Positions 10,038 through 18,096 of a stretch of DNA of 57,401 nucleotides are shown one piece after another. Every line of letters begins with the position of its first letter. Position 1 is the stretch's first letter. This DNA comes from a virus. Under the pieces are notes generated by a model. The model had not been told where the DNA came from, did no database searches, and was given only the letters and a program-made list of their open reading frames with translations. Location of the stretch: the IMG/VR virus record IMGVR_UViG_3300035704_000010, positions 1 to 57,401 of that record. One strand, written 5' to 3'. Position numbers and translations under genes: made by a program.

Positions 10038-10065
10038 AGCGCCGTGCCTAGATTGGCGCGGCGCT
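10038..10065 (-). other. Hairpin between tail chaperone fusion and tape measure
   Basis: An 11-bp stem (10038-10048 with 10055-10065, one G-T pair) around a 6-base loop. It lies 7 bases past the stop of the frameshifted reading frame and ahead of the tape measure gene. There is no U-tract, so it may be an mRNA stability or processing element rather than a terminator. Confidence 0.5.
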
Positions 10066-10071
10066 AGGGGA

Positions 10072-10826
10072 CTATCCAGCGATGACTTTGGCGATCTTGT
10101 ACGCGATGAGATTCGCCTGGTAATCAATCATGCGTTTATCCTCGCGGTCCAAAAAGTATTTTTCGAGCGACACCTGATCGAAAGTAAATGTCGACTCGAC
10201 CTGACTTCGCGTTAGCCCGTTCCGCCTTGCGATCGACGAGACTACCTCGTTAATACTCAGCAGATACGGGTCGGCTAGTTTTTTCTTTCTGCGACCTTGA
10301 ACGGATTGAAGTGAACCGCGTCGCAGAGTTTTGCAAAAATCACGGCGATATCGTCCGCATTTGCCTGCGATGAAATTTCCTCGGCAATCTCCGATGCGGC
10401 TTTCGCATCGACGGCTCCGGGCTTGCCGCAGAGATAGGCGGCATATAGCAACACGTCAGATTCGATGGCTGGTCGCTCTGTAATCACGGAGGCAATTCGC
10501 AGCGATAGGAGCGTCATCGGTCCGCCCGACGATACCGCGTCAGCGAACACACGCGAAATGAATCCGGAGATGCGACGAGACATCGCGACAGAGGGCGGGA
10601 ACAGTCTAGCGGTTCCGTACGAAAGCTCGACGTCCGTGCCGTCCGGGTGAAGGATACGCTCCTGGGTGGCGTGATCGTCAAGATCCGGCCCCTTCTCGTC
10701 TTCTGGCTTCGGCTTTTCTTCCGGTGCCGCAGCGTCGACGCCGTCACCGCGCTGGCGGTGCTTCAGGTGGTTCGCGGAGATCCGCTCGAGTTCGAGTTCG
10801 CGGGGGGTCTTTTCGCTTCCGTGCAT
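10072..10826 (-). CDS. Tail assembly chaperone GT fusion made by -1 frameshift, 251 aa
   Basis: If ribosomes slip back one base at 10278-10284, the frame continues past the zero-frame TAG for about 67 codons and stops at TAG 10072-10074. The extension reads LADPYLLSINEVVSSIARRN at its start and ends AYKIAKVIAG; it has ordinary protein composition and fills an otherwise empty gap. The total of 755 bases is divisible by three only with the -1 shift. The T domain of such fusions recruits tail tube subunits to the tape measure. Coordinates cover both frames. Confidence 0.85.
10275..10826 (-). CDS. Tail assembly chaperone, G-type, 183 aa
   Basis: An acidic, helical protein between the tail tube and tape measure genes, the place of lambda gpG-like chaperones. 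It ends NPFKVAERKN and its last sense codons contain an in-frame A AAA AAC slippery heptamer immediately before the TAG. The N-terminus is highly charged (LKHRQRGDGV, then EEKPKPEDEKGPDLDDH). The G-type product is expected to coat the tape measure during tail assembly and not to enter the virion. Confidence 0.82.
   Translation of the reverse strand: MHGSEKTPRELELERISANHLKHRQRGDGVDAAAPEEKPKPEDEKGPDLDDHATQERILHPDGTDVELSYGTARLFPPSVAMSRRISGFISRVFADAVSSGGPMTLLSLRIASVITERPAIESDVLLYAAYLCGKPGAVDAKAASEIAEEISSQANADDIAVIFAKLCDAVHFNPFKVAERKN
10278..10284 (-). promoter_or_regulatory. Programmed -1 frameshift slippery site A_AAA_AAC
   Basis: Reads AAAAAAC on the - strand, in phase as A AAA AAC (zero-frame codons AGA AAA AAC TAG). 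It is among the most efficient -1 slippery heptamers in bacteria, and sits directly against the stop codon of the G-type gene with an open -1 frame beyond. Confidence 0.88.
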
Positions 10827-10847
10827 GGCTCCTCAAGAAAGGCTGAA

Positions 10848-10879
10848 GCCGGCCGGCGCAATCATCTGCGCGAGCCGGC
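10848..10879 (-). terminator. Strong hairpin after the tail tube gene
   Basis: Stem of 6 bp (GCCGGC), a two-base internal loop, then 5 bp (GCGCA), closing a 6-base loop. It lies between the tail tube stop (10901) and the chaperone start (10826). Downstream the - strand carries only a short pyrimidine run, so partial termination, lowering chaperone relative to tube protein, is a plausible role. Confidence 0.55.
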
Positions 10880-10900
10880 AACGCCGAAGGGTCGAGATCG

Positions 10901-12262
10901 TTAGAACTTGGTGGTGCCGACGCCCGGACAGTACGCCGTGATCGTGTCGTTGGCGCCCGGCGTCGACTCGCCGCATGCGATCGGGATCGTCTGGCTGAGC
11001 GTCTTGCTCGTGTCGTCACCGGCCGTCCAGCTCGGCAAGAAGATTTTCGGCAGCACCAGCACGATGAAGATCGGGTCGCCGGGCGACATCGGGTCGATGC
11101 CTTGCATCGGCAGGATCAGCGAACCCAGCGGCAGCGGGCCACCGCCGGCGGCTGCCTGCGAGGCAATCAGTTCGTTTGCCGACTCGAACCCGAGCGACAA
11201 CGAACCGCTCAGCGTGCGGATGCCCTCCGGGAAGTTGTAGACCTTGTTCCCGCCGCCGCCGACGAAGTTGTCCTTTTGAAGGTTATTGCTGATCGTCAGA
11301 TCGATGCCGGCCAGCGACGAGTTGATACCGTTGCTGAAGTCGTTCCCGAAGAAGTTCGGTTTGACGAACAGCTGCTCCATGATGTACGGATTTTTCGCCG
11401 AGAGCACCGCCGTCGTCGGAGACCCGTCGGTGACCATGTCGGCGAAGACGATCGACGCCTTGGCCGTCAATCCTTGCTTCGGCTTCCAGCTCAGCGCGAG
11501 CGAATCGATTTTGCAGCCGAGGTAGTCGGTGCAGCTCGAGCCCGGACGATTGATCTGCTGCGAGAACGTCGGCAACGGCGAGCCCGGCCCCATGGTATTG
11601 AGCGGGTGCGAGTTGGTTCCGACGACGCCGGTTCCCGAGGAATGCGTCTTGGTGAATCCAGACCCCGGCGAGCCGACGTATCCGGTAATGAGCGTCTTAG
11701 CCGCGCCGGCCGGAAACCACGTGTCGACGGCGGTGACGACGAACGTTTCCTTGTTGCCTGCCGTGTCGACGTCGAGCGACATGCCCGGGAAGATGAAAAT
11801 CGGCAGCCCGAGATTCGGGGCGACCTGAGGAGTGATATGGAACGTCTTGTCGCCGATCGCGATCGCGGCAGTTGCCGTATTCCCGGTGTAGAGCTGAGCG
11901 CCGGTGGTCAGCGTCTGCTTGCCGAGCGTGTACGCCAAGACCATCGGGAAGGTATCGGCCGTCGTTTCGACGTCGAGCGAACCCGATCCGGTGCGCCCGC
12001 CGGGCGCCGGCACTGGAACGAACAGCGAGCCGCGCGGCGCGCGCGCGACCTGGTTCGTCGCGATCACGCCGCTCCAGCTGCGGAACGCGTGCCAGACCGT
12101 CGGAGCCACGAACGACGCGAAGGTCGTCTCTTTACCCCAGCCGAGGGTTTCCAGTTCGCCCTGCGGCGAGTACGGCTCTGCATGCAGTTGCAGATCGAAG
12201 TTAGGCCACGCACCGGGCTTTTTGTAGATCCGGCTTGCACGCGTCTTCATTGTGGTCTCCAA
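10901..12262 (-). CDS. Major tail tube protein, 453 aa
   Basis: Starts METTMKTRASRIYKKPGAWP; a start at the second Met is also possible. It is beta-rich with a tube-like section GSGSLDVETTADTFPMVLAY and several Gly/Thr-rich insertions, which may be surface Ig-like or loop domains since the length exceeds a minimal tube protein. It stands immediately upstream of the frameshifted chaperones, as tail tube genes do, and is bracketed by two strong hairpins (12312-12350 and 10848-10879), typical for a highly expressed virion gene. The assignment is by context and fold type. Confidence 0.75.
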   Translation of the reverse strand: METTMKTRASRIYKKPGAWPNFDLQLHAEPYSPQGELETLGWGKETTFASFVAPTVWHAFRSWSGVIATNQVARAPRGSLFVPVPAPGGRTGSGSLDVETTADTFPMVLAYTLGKQTLTTGAQLYTGNTATAAIAIGDKTFHITPQVAPNLGLPIFIFPGMSLDVDTAGNKETFVVTAVDTWFPAGAAKTLITGYVGSPGSGFTKTHSSGTGVVGTNSHPLNTMGPGSPLPTFSQQINRPGSSCTDYLGCKIDSLALSWKPKQGLTAKASIVFADMVTDGSPTTAVLSAKNPYIMEQLFVKPNFFGNDFSNGINSSLAGIDLTISNNLQKDNFVGGGGNKVYNFPEGIRTLSGSLSLGFESANELIASQAAAGGGPLPLGSLILPMQGIDPMSPGDPIFIVLVLPKIFLPSWTAGDDTSKTLSQTIPIACGESTPGANDTITAYCPGVGTTKF

Positions 12263-12311
12263 ATAGAAAAAGAGCCGCCGTCAGAAGACGAGAGCTCGGG
12301 AACTATGCGCG

Positions 12312-12350
12312 CGCGTTAGCGCGTCGGGGGTGTGTGTCTACGCTAACGCG
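12312..12350 (-). other. Perfect 10-bp inverted repeat upstream of tail tube gene
   Basis: CGCGTTAGCG at 12312-12321 pairs with CGCTAACGCG at 12341-12350 across a 20-base loop. It occupies the gap between the stop of the upstream gene (12351) and the tail tube start (12262). It could be a terminator remnant or an mRNA stabiliser for the tube message. Confidence 0.6.
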
Positions 12351-12647
12351 TTATTCGGTGGGCTTCGCGGCCGCCGGCACCGGAATCGGGACGGAAGAGT
12401 TCGGCGCCTGCGCGGGTGCCGCCGCGGCACTCGGTGCCGGCGTCGGCGCCTTTGCGGGCTCGGCTTCGGCTTGCGCCTTCTGGAAGGGCGTCATCGTATC
12501 GCTGGCCAGCCGAAAGTGCGAGTTTCGCAGCACGATCTCTGCGTCCTCATCGGAAAGCACGCGCTCTTCGCCGTTGTTGAACTGTTTGCCGATCTCGGGA
12601 ACCGATCCCGGATTAACCCATGGGTTGTCGTAAACTACGGTTTTCAT
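12351..12647 (-). CDS. Head-tail or tail protein, 98 aa
   Basis: The start at MKTVVYDNPWVNPGSVPEIG is chosen because an AAGGGAG ribosome site lies about 10 bases upstream; the open frame continues upstream without meaning. The N-terminal half is globular and charged (NNGEERVLSDEDAEIVLR); the C-terminal third is an Ala/Pro/Gln-rich tail. It lies between a putative head-tail gene and the tail tube. No family is recognised. Confidence 0.68.
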   Translation of the reverse strand: MKTVVYDNPWVNPGSVPEIGKQFNNGEERVLSDEDAEIVLRNSHFRLASDTMTPFQKAQAEAEPAKAPTPAPSAAAAPAQAPNSSVPIPVPAAAKPTE

Positions 12648-12661
12648 CGAGGCGAGCTCCC

Positions 12662-13192
12662 TTACGAGACGGTTAAAATGGTGACGAGTGCTTCTGCGGT
12701 GACCGTGATCGCGGCGTAGGCCCAAATCTGTGCACCGGCGCCTGGACCGATTTCCCAGTCGAATCCGCCGCTGCTTACAATGGCTTTGTACGCCGATCCA
12801 GCGAGCGTGTAGTTTGCGCCGTCGTTGAGAACGGCAAGCAATCCGTTCCCGTCGCCAGGGATGACCAGCTGGCGTAGCCGATTCATGGCGTCCTCGCCAT
12901 TGGCCGGCGTGTTCTCGCCCATGCTCGCGGCAGCGCTCTCGTCGGTAGACTGCATGCCCATCACGATATTGAAGATCGAGATTAACTTGCGTTGCATGTT
13001 TGCCACGGGCCCGAGATTGAAGTCGCGCAGCTGCACGCCGATCGCCGGCGATTTCTTGGTCCAGAGCGTGTAGGCTTTGCCGACGTACTGGATGCCGTCG
13101 AGGCGTTTGCTGGGTCCGACCTCAGCCTCGATCTCGGCGACGAGCGCGTCCCACTGGTTTGCCAGGGTGAGGTCGACGGTGGTTATCGGCAC
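12662..13192 (-). CDS. Probable tail terminator or neck-region protein, 176 aa
   Basis: Starts at GTG, overlapping the upstream stop by one base. The N-terminus reads MPITTVDLTLANQWDALVAE; the middle is helical, the C-terminus Ala/Gly-rich (FDWEIGPGAGAQIWAYAAIT). It sits between the tail-completion gene with its insertions and the tail tube. A tail-terminator function would fit this order, but the sequence is not recognised. Confidence 0.6.
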   Translation of the reverse strand: MPITTVDLTLANQWDALVAEIEAEVGPSKRLDGIQYVGKAYTLWTKKSPAIGVQLRDFNLGPVANMQRKLISIFNIVMGMQSTDESAAASMGENTPANGEDAMNRLRQLVIPGDGNGLLAVLNDGANYTLAGSAYKAIVSSGGFDWEIGPGAGAQIWAYAAITVTAEALVTILTVS

Positions 13193-14085
13193 TAGACTCC
13201 GGCCGTGGCCCCGTTAGGGTTGCTCGGCAGGCTGATCTTCCACGGCGCCGAGATCGAAATGCTCGGGATGACCAGGACGTACGGATCCGGACCAGTCACG
13301 GGCACGTAGATATTGCCGTCCGCGCCGCGCGACGTCCATTTGGTTTCGGCCGTGGCTTCGAGGTTGCGAAGCGTGCGCGTGCTCCAGGTCGGCGCGTTGT
13401 ACGTCTCGACCGTGTGGACCGCCGAGACGATCAGATTTCCGCGCGCGTCGATGGCGATCGCCGACGGGCCGGCACCGGTAACCTGAAGCCGGGTCCAAGC
13501 GCCGTTGATGAACTCCTCGACGAAGTTGTACGGCGACGCGTAGACCGCGGCGTAAACGTGGCCGGCGTGATCGGCCGCGACGCTGTAAACCGCGTAAGGC
13601 TCTGGGATCGGGAACGACGCAAAGCGCTTCTCGGCGCCGGGCCGGTACTCGCTGACCCCGGCTCCAGACTTTCCGTCGCGGGCCACCAGCAGGTTGTCGT
13701 TATCGTCGACGGCGATGCCGTACGGATGCTCGGCTCCCAGGTTGATGACGCGCAGCAGTTTGGTCGCTCCGCTCGAGAAAACTTCGATCGACGAGGCGCC
13801 CCACAGCGCGACGTAGACGTTTCCCTGACTATCCGAAGCGACGCTGATTGCCGGCACCGGCAGATCGACCGTGCGGATTGGCGTCCCGACGAGGCTTGCG
13901 TGGGCTGGAAGGACGATCAGATGCGCAGCCTGGTCGACGACGTAGACGTACGCCGGCCGGACGATGGTGTCTGCGCCTTGAGGCGGCGCGGGGACCCCAG
14001 CCGTCGACTGGATCGCCGGCGGGTGCGTATTGCATCCAGCCTGCGAGATTAGCACGGACACGGCTAAAATCAGCGCGAGCTTCAT
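13192..14085 (-). CDS. Beta-propeller (NHL/SMP-30-like) lipoprotein, 297 aa
   Basis: The signal MKLALILAVSVLISQAGC ends in a lipobox with Cys at 18. The mature part shows propeller blade phrases about 45 residues apart: ISVASDSQGNVYVAL, YGIAVDDNDNLLVAR, YSVAADHAGHVYAAV, IAIDARGNLIVSA and SRGADGNIYVPV. Such proteins are cellular surface or periplasmic proteins, and I know of no virion role. It sits inside the head-tail block with no obvious promoter, next to an oppositely oriented HNH gene, so it is probably an acquired moron that alters the lysogen surface or binds a ligand there. The fold is confident; the role is inference. Confidence 0.78.
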   Translation of the reverse strand: MKLALILAVSVLISQAGCNTHPPAIQSTAGVPAPPQGADTIVRPAYVYVVDQAAHLIVLPAHASLVGTPIRTVDLPVPAISVASDSQGNVYVALWGASSIEVFSSGATKLLRVINLGAEHPYGIAVDDNDNLLVARDGKSGAGVSEYRPGAEKRFASFPIPEPYAVYSVAADHAGHVYAAVYASPYNFVEEFINGAWTRLQVTGAGPSAIAIDARGNLIVSAVHTVETYNAPTWSTRTLRNLEATAETKWTSRGADGNIYVPVTGPDPYVLVIPSISISAPWKISLPSNPNGATAGV

Positions 14086-14156
14086 TGTTCGATGCTCCCT
14101 ATTCGGAAACGAAAGAGGTTCGGTCGCCGCCCTACGACGTCTGATATAATTCGCGT

Positions 14157-14615
14157 ATGTGGGGCAAAATCGGAATCCCTGAAGGCGTACTCGTCGACGA
14201 CGATGTCGAGGTTTGGGCGTCGAAGTTTCGGTGGCGAATCATGAAGTCAACCAAGACGTCGTACGTCAGGCGCCACGTCTCGGGAGAAACGCGATCGGAG
14301 TTCCTTCATCGAGAGGTCCTCGGTCTGGAACCGGGTGACGGCCGAAAGGTCGACCACATCAACGGTAACGGCCTCGACAACCGGCGCGCGAACCTCCGAA
14401 TCGTCGACCACGCGCTGAATCAATTGAACCGAATCGGGATAGACGCGAAGAATACGAGCGGCTTCCGCGGCGTTTACTTTCGCAATGGTAAATGGTTCGC
14501 CAAATGCTCCGTGTCCAAACGCCAGCACTACCTCGGAACCTACGATACGCGCGAGGCTGCAGCCGAGGCGGTTAGAGTCTTTCTCGAACCTTATGACCCC
14601 GCGAAGGACTCCTGA
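14157..14615 (+). CDS. HNH-AP2 homing endonuclease, 152 aa
   Basis: Domain order is the HNH_3 plus AP2 type: HNH core around residues 50-85 (FLHREVLGLEPG, VDHINGNGLDNRRANLRIV), then an AP2 DNA-binding domain (SGFRGVYFRNGKWFAKCSV, HYLGTYDTREAAAEA). The gene is on the strand opposite to the virion genes, between the lipoprotein and the tail-completion gene, and its 3' end overlaps the latter's 3' end by 25 bases. This is a typical free-standing homing endonuclease insertion. Confidence 0.9.
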   Translation: MWGKIGIPEGVLVDDDVEVWASKFRWRIMKSTKTSYVRRHVSGETRSEFLHREVLGLEPGDGRKVDHINGNGLDNRRANLRIVDHALNQLNRIGIDAKNTSGFRGVYFRNGKWFAKCSVSKRQHYLGTYDTREAAAEAVRVFLEPYDPAKDS

Positions 14616-15139
14616 CCGCGGATATACTGCTCGAAGATGCCGACGCTGCGTTTGGCGTCGTCGTCGGAAATGAAGAGGAACGGCCGCGGCGGTGCGCCCT
14701 TGACGCTGCGAGCAAAAATGCGCTGGCCGTTGATGACGAAGACTAAAAACTTACCGTTTTTCGGCGTGATCGGAGCGCCGCGGGGGCCGTAGATGCCCGT
14801 TCCCTCTTGCATAAGGCGACCCACGTTGTAGCCGTCGCCGGTCGTGAGATTCGTTCCGACGCGTAGGCCGTGTGGGATATCTTGCCAGAGGTTGCCCGAT
14901 CCGCCGCGCGTCAGCGATCGGAGCAGCGCGCCGTTGCGATTAAGCGACGTACCTTTGGACGACTCGAGCGTCGGCGCCCAATTCCCGTCGCCGCCCGTTT
15001 CGATGCGACCCTGAGCCGATGCGAGAACGAGGACCGAAGAGCGCTGGATCGGCGGATTGAGATCGCGCAGCCGGTTGTAATAGGCGGTCGCCTGGGTGCG
15101 CGTTTCCGCCAGCCCTTTGACCGTGATCTTGAACTCCAT
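14591..15139 (-). CDS. Virion morphogenesis / tail completion protein, 182 aa
   Basis: Looks like the phage virion morphogenesis family (Mu gpG / tail completion S-type): N-terminus MEFKITVKGLAETRTQATAY with early helices, central LLRSLTRGG, and near the end KGAPPRPFLFISDDD, the conserved arginine-proline motif of this family. Length is typical. The protein is expected at the head-proximal end of the tail. The HNH gene on the other strand overlaps its last codons. Confidence 0.75.
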   Translation of the reverse strand: MEFKITVKGLAETRTQATAYYNRLRDLNPPIQRSSVLVLASAQGRIETGGDGNWAPTLESSKGTSLNRNGALLRSLTRGGSGNLWQDIPHGLRVGTNLTTGDGYNVGRLMQEGTGIYGPRGAPITPKNGKFLVFVINGQRIFARSVKGAPPRPFLFISDDDAKRSVGIFEQYIRGQESFAGS

Positions 15140-15167
15140 GGGCTAGAACCGTGCCGCTCCGAGAATC

Positions 15168-17651
15168 CTAGTTATAGATAACGCGCGCACTCAAATATCC
15201 GTAAAGCGTAACGCTGGTCGCGGTGTTTCCATCAACCCATGCGCGCAGCGTTGTCGTCGAGTTCGCTGAGACACTGATTAGGCAACGGATCGCCTGGGAG
15301 TCTCCGCCCCCCGTTCCGGCCGTCGCATTACCAAACGGGGTGCTTCCGCAGATTCGTTGTCCGAGCGGGACTCCGGTTCCGCGACAGATGCCCGTCGCGC
15401 CATCTACGGGAGCGCCGCCAGGCAGCGACCATGTCGACGGTGAGGTAATACAAAGCGTCGCGTTTTCTGCCGTGAACGCGGTGGCTGTATTCGCGTACTC
15501 GTCGACCTCGATCATCGGGCTTCCAGCTCCGGCCGAAATCGTTACGTCAGAACCGAGTTGTACGTAAGTACTCGGAGTCGTCCCGGTTGAAGCGTTGACG
15601 TTACCGGTCGATTGCAGATTTGGCGTCGCGTTGGGGCACGGCGTTGCGAGACCGCCGGTCGTCGCGCAATAGGCGCTTCCCGAAGGAATGTCTGCGTCCG
15701 TAACGTGGCTGACGACAACTCCAGCCCCGTTATAGTTCCCGTTCCCCGTAATGACCGCTCGTGCAGATCCGCTACCGGGACTGAACCATGCCATAATGTT
15801 CCCGGAATTGGCCGACGTAAAGACGTACGCGGAAGAAGCGCCGGTGTAACCCGAGGTAAAGAATGCTTGCGCGTTCCCGGGGAACCCGATGGCGTTCGTT
15901 GGGATATTGAAAATGGTCGCGAGGACCTGCTCCGCGAGCGTTCCGCCGATCGTGGTCTCGAGCGCGTTAGTCGACGGGTTGTAAGCCGTCTTTTCGGTGC
16001 CGACGTTCGTAAATGCCGCGAAGTGACCACTCGCTCCGGTTGGCGCGGTATTCGTCGCGTTCCAATTTATCGAGTCGCCGCCTTTCATAACAAGGTCGGA
16101 CGTCGGCGCAGAACCCGCGTTCCTGATCGATGAAAAGTCGATGCCGATCGGCGTCATCGCGGTCGCCATTAAGATAGCGTTGACCGGCACCGTCATCGTG
16201 CCTTGCGCGCGAATATACTCCCACGATTCGTGATAGGCTGCCGTATTATTCGTGCGGTTTAGGTTGTAAGCGACGCCGACGCACTCGGCATCCCAACCCT
16301 GGTCTGTGCAATTGACGTCACCGCCGGGATGCAAATAAACGTGATCCGCTCCGGCGAGAACCTGAATCGCGATTCCTGCGCCAGCTGAGCTACCTAGCCA
16401 ATCCGTAGGACTGTAAGGCGGAAGTGGCGCTGAATCAAAAACGCTTATGTAGAGGCCGGGGTTATCGCCTTGCGCCGCCGTGCTGACGCTAAGAGCAGCG
16501 CATGGAAGCATCGTTCGCCCAACGCCGCGTACGCCGGCGGAACCGGATTGATAACCGGCGTTTGCTCCCCATTTGCAGACGCCCACAATCCCTTCGGTAT
16601 TTGGGCTGACCGCGTATGCCGACGACGGGCAACTTGGAATGCACCCGCTCGAATTGTTTATCAACGATTCGAAGGCAAGAGCTATATGCGACGTATCGCC
16701 GTTGAAGCCGGTAATCGGGTCGAACGGTTGCGTTCCGTTGAACGTCGGCGCGCTGAGCATGACGATATTCGTCGGAGCGCGCAGGTTCCATAGACTGCTA
16801 TCAAACGACGCCAAGAGCCCAGGGCCGCTAGTGGTTCCGTCCTTAAGACTCGTCCAGCCCTGCTGCAGTCTACAGGTTCTCCCGAACGGGATGACGAGCT
16901 GCGAGGGCGCGGCGGCGAACGCTGTCGCGTCGTTCGTCGAGTTATCGCAGACCATCGCGTTTAGCATCGCGTTATTGCCACGATCTGGAATCTGTAGGCC
17001 CGTTCCGCCCTGCCCGGTCGGCAACGGATTAGGGACTGGTGGCGGGGTCGGGCAGCCGGACGTCGTCAGGGTCTTCTGCGAATCGGTGCAGACGCTCGAC
17101 GATGCCGAGAGCGAAGCGAGATTCAGCGCCGAGACTTTCAGCATGGTCAGCAACGGAAACGTGACGCCCGTTATGCCCGACCCGTCGGCGACGACCGTGT
17201 ATTCGAGGACCGACGACGCCGTCGGTGGCGTGTTCGTCAGGCTGCGCGTGAACGCCGGCGGGGAGACTTTCGGGTCGACGAACCAGTAGCTCGTCGCGCT
17301 GGCCGGCGCCGTAAGCGATGCGGTCGCCGTGTGGATCCGGTTACCGCCGGCAATCCAGTCGAGCGCCGGAATCGTGAAGGCGTACGAGCTGCCGGAGTAC
17401 GAAAAAACGGGGTTCTCGATCGCGCCGTCGGTGTAGAAGTCGCCGACCTGGCCCGGGCACGTCTCAGCGTGACTAAAAATGCGCATGATCGTCGGGGCGT
17501 CGACGGGATTGTGGGGGCCGTTGGCCAGGATGACCGGTGGCGTGCAGTAGGCAGGCGTTGCCGTGCCGACTGCGGGCGCCCGGTGAGGAGCAATCCCGAA
17601 GAACGACGCAACGAAAAAGAGCGCGACGAGCACGCCTTTACGATTGTGCAC
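15168..17651 (-). CDS. Exported fibre-like protein, 827 aa
   Basis: N-terminal signal MHNRKGVLVALFFVASFFG with an Ala-rich cleavage site, then a Thr/Ser/Gly/Asn-rich body with the fibre-like phrase NPLPTGQGGTGLQIPDRGNN near residue 205-225. The Cys pairs scattered through the body would suit an oxidising compartment. It interrupts the usual order head closure to tail completion, so it may be an acquired gene, either a virion decoration exported in an unusual way or a secreted host-surface protein. No domain is recognised. Confidence 0.55.
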   Translation of the reverse strand: MHNRKGVLVALFFVASFFGIAPHRAPAVGTATPAYCTPPVILANGPHNPVDAPTIMRIFSHAETCPGQVGDFYTDGAIENPVFSYSGSSYAFTIPALDWIAGGNRIHTATASLTAPASATSYWFVDPKVSPPAFTRSLTNTPPTASSVLEYTVVADGSGITGVTFPLLTMLKVSALNLASLSASSSVCTDSQKTLTTSGCPTPPPVPNPLPTGQGGTGLQIPDRGNNAMLNAMVCDNSTNDATAFAAAPSQLVIPFGRTCRLQQGWTSLKDGTTSGPGLLASFDSSLWNLRAPTNIVMLSAPTFNGTQPFDPITGFNGDTSHIALAFESLINNSSGCIPSCPSSAYAVSPNTEGIVGVCKWGANAGYQSGSAGVRGVGRTMLPCAALSVSTAAQGDNPGLYISVFDSAPLPPYSPTDWLGSSAGAGIAIQVLAGADHVYLHPGGDVNCTDQGWDAECVGVAYNLNRTNNTAAYHESWEYIRAQGTMTVPVNAILMATAMTPIGIDFSSIRNAGSAPTSDLVMKGGDSINWNATNTAPTGASGHFAAFTNVGTEKTAYNPSTNALETTIGGTLAEQVLATIFNIPTNAIGFPGNAQAFFTSGYTGASSAYVFTSANSGNIMAWFSPGSGSARAVITGNGNYNGAGVVVSHVTDADIPSGSAYCATTGGLATPCPNATPNLQSTGNVNASTGTTPSTYVQLGSDVTISAGAGSPMIEVDEYANTATAFTAENATLCITSPSTWSLPGGAPVDGATGICRGTGVPLGQRICGSTPFGNATAGTGGGDSQAIRCLISVSANSTTTLRAWVDGNTATSVTLYGYLSARVIYN

Positions 17652-17664
17652 GCTCGGAATCTCC

Positions 17665-18096
17665 TTACTTTTGAACCATCGACTGCGGGCCGATCTTTAG
17701 TTTGATCTCGAGGTGCGGTAAAAGTGACGTGCGGCTCGACGTCGACACGACGAGAAACCGTTTACTGTCGGCCTCACGAACGACGAAATCTCCGACTTCG
17801 ATCGGCGGCAGTAGGACCGTGCTTCCCGAGAAGTAGCTGTCCCCGTAGTCCTTGCCGTCGCCCCAGGTCTGCGGGTTCGTGTTCGAAATGATCAGCAACG
17901 CATCGGCGACCTCGACGTTGCCGGCCGGGTTGAAGTACGTGGATCCGCCGCCTTCTTGCAGCGATCCGTTGCCGACGTAGATCGTGTCGACCGTCGGTGC
18001 GATGCCCTTGCCGACGCGCGTCACGGTGACCTGATCGGTCTCGAGCATGGCGTTTATCGCGGCGATTGATCTGCTCTGAAAGATCGGGTTAAGCAA
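17665..18096 (-). CDS. Probable head closure protein, 143 aa
   Basis: The start is a TTG overlapping the upstream connector by 8 bases (MLNPIFQSRSIAAINAMLET); a later ATG at residue 17 is possible. The body is a small beta-barrel type sequence (EVGDFVVREADSKRFLVVST). Position directly after the connector fits a head completion or stopper protein of the SPP1 gp16 / HK97 gp7 kind. Confidence 0.6.
   Translation of the reverse strand: MLNPIFQSRSIAAINAMLETDQVTVTRVGKGIAPTVDTIYVGNGSLQEGGGSTYFNPAGNVEVADALLIISNTNPQTWGDGKDYGDSYFSGSTVLLPPIEVGDFVVREADSKRFLVVSTSSRTSLLPHLEIKLKIGPQSMVQK

Noticed and set aside
11102-12319. Open + strand frame of 405 codons over the tail tube gene
   Set aside because: Extreme Arg content typical of antisense frames in GC-rich DNA; the - strand gene is well supported.
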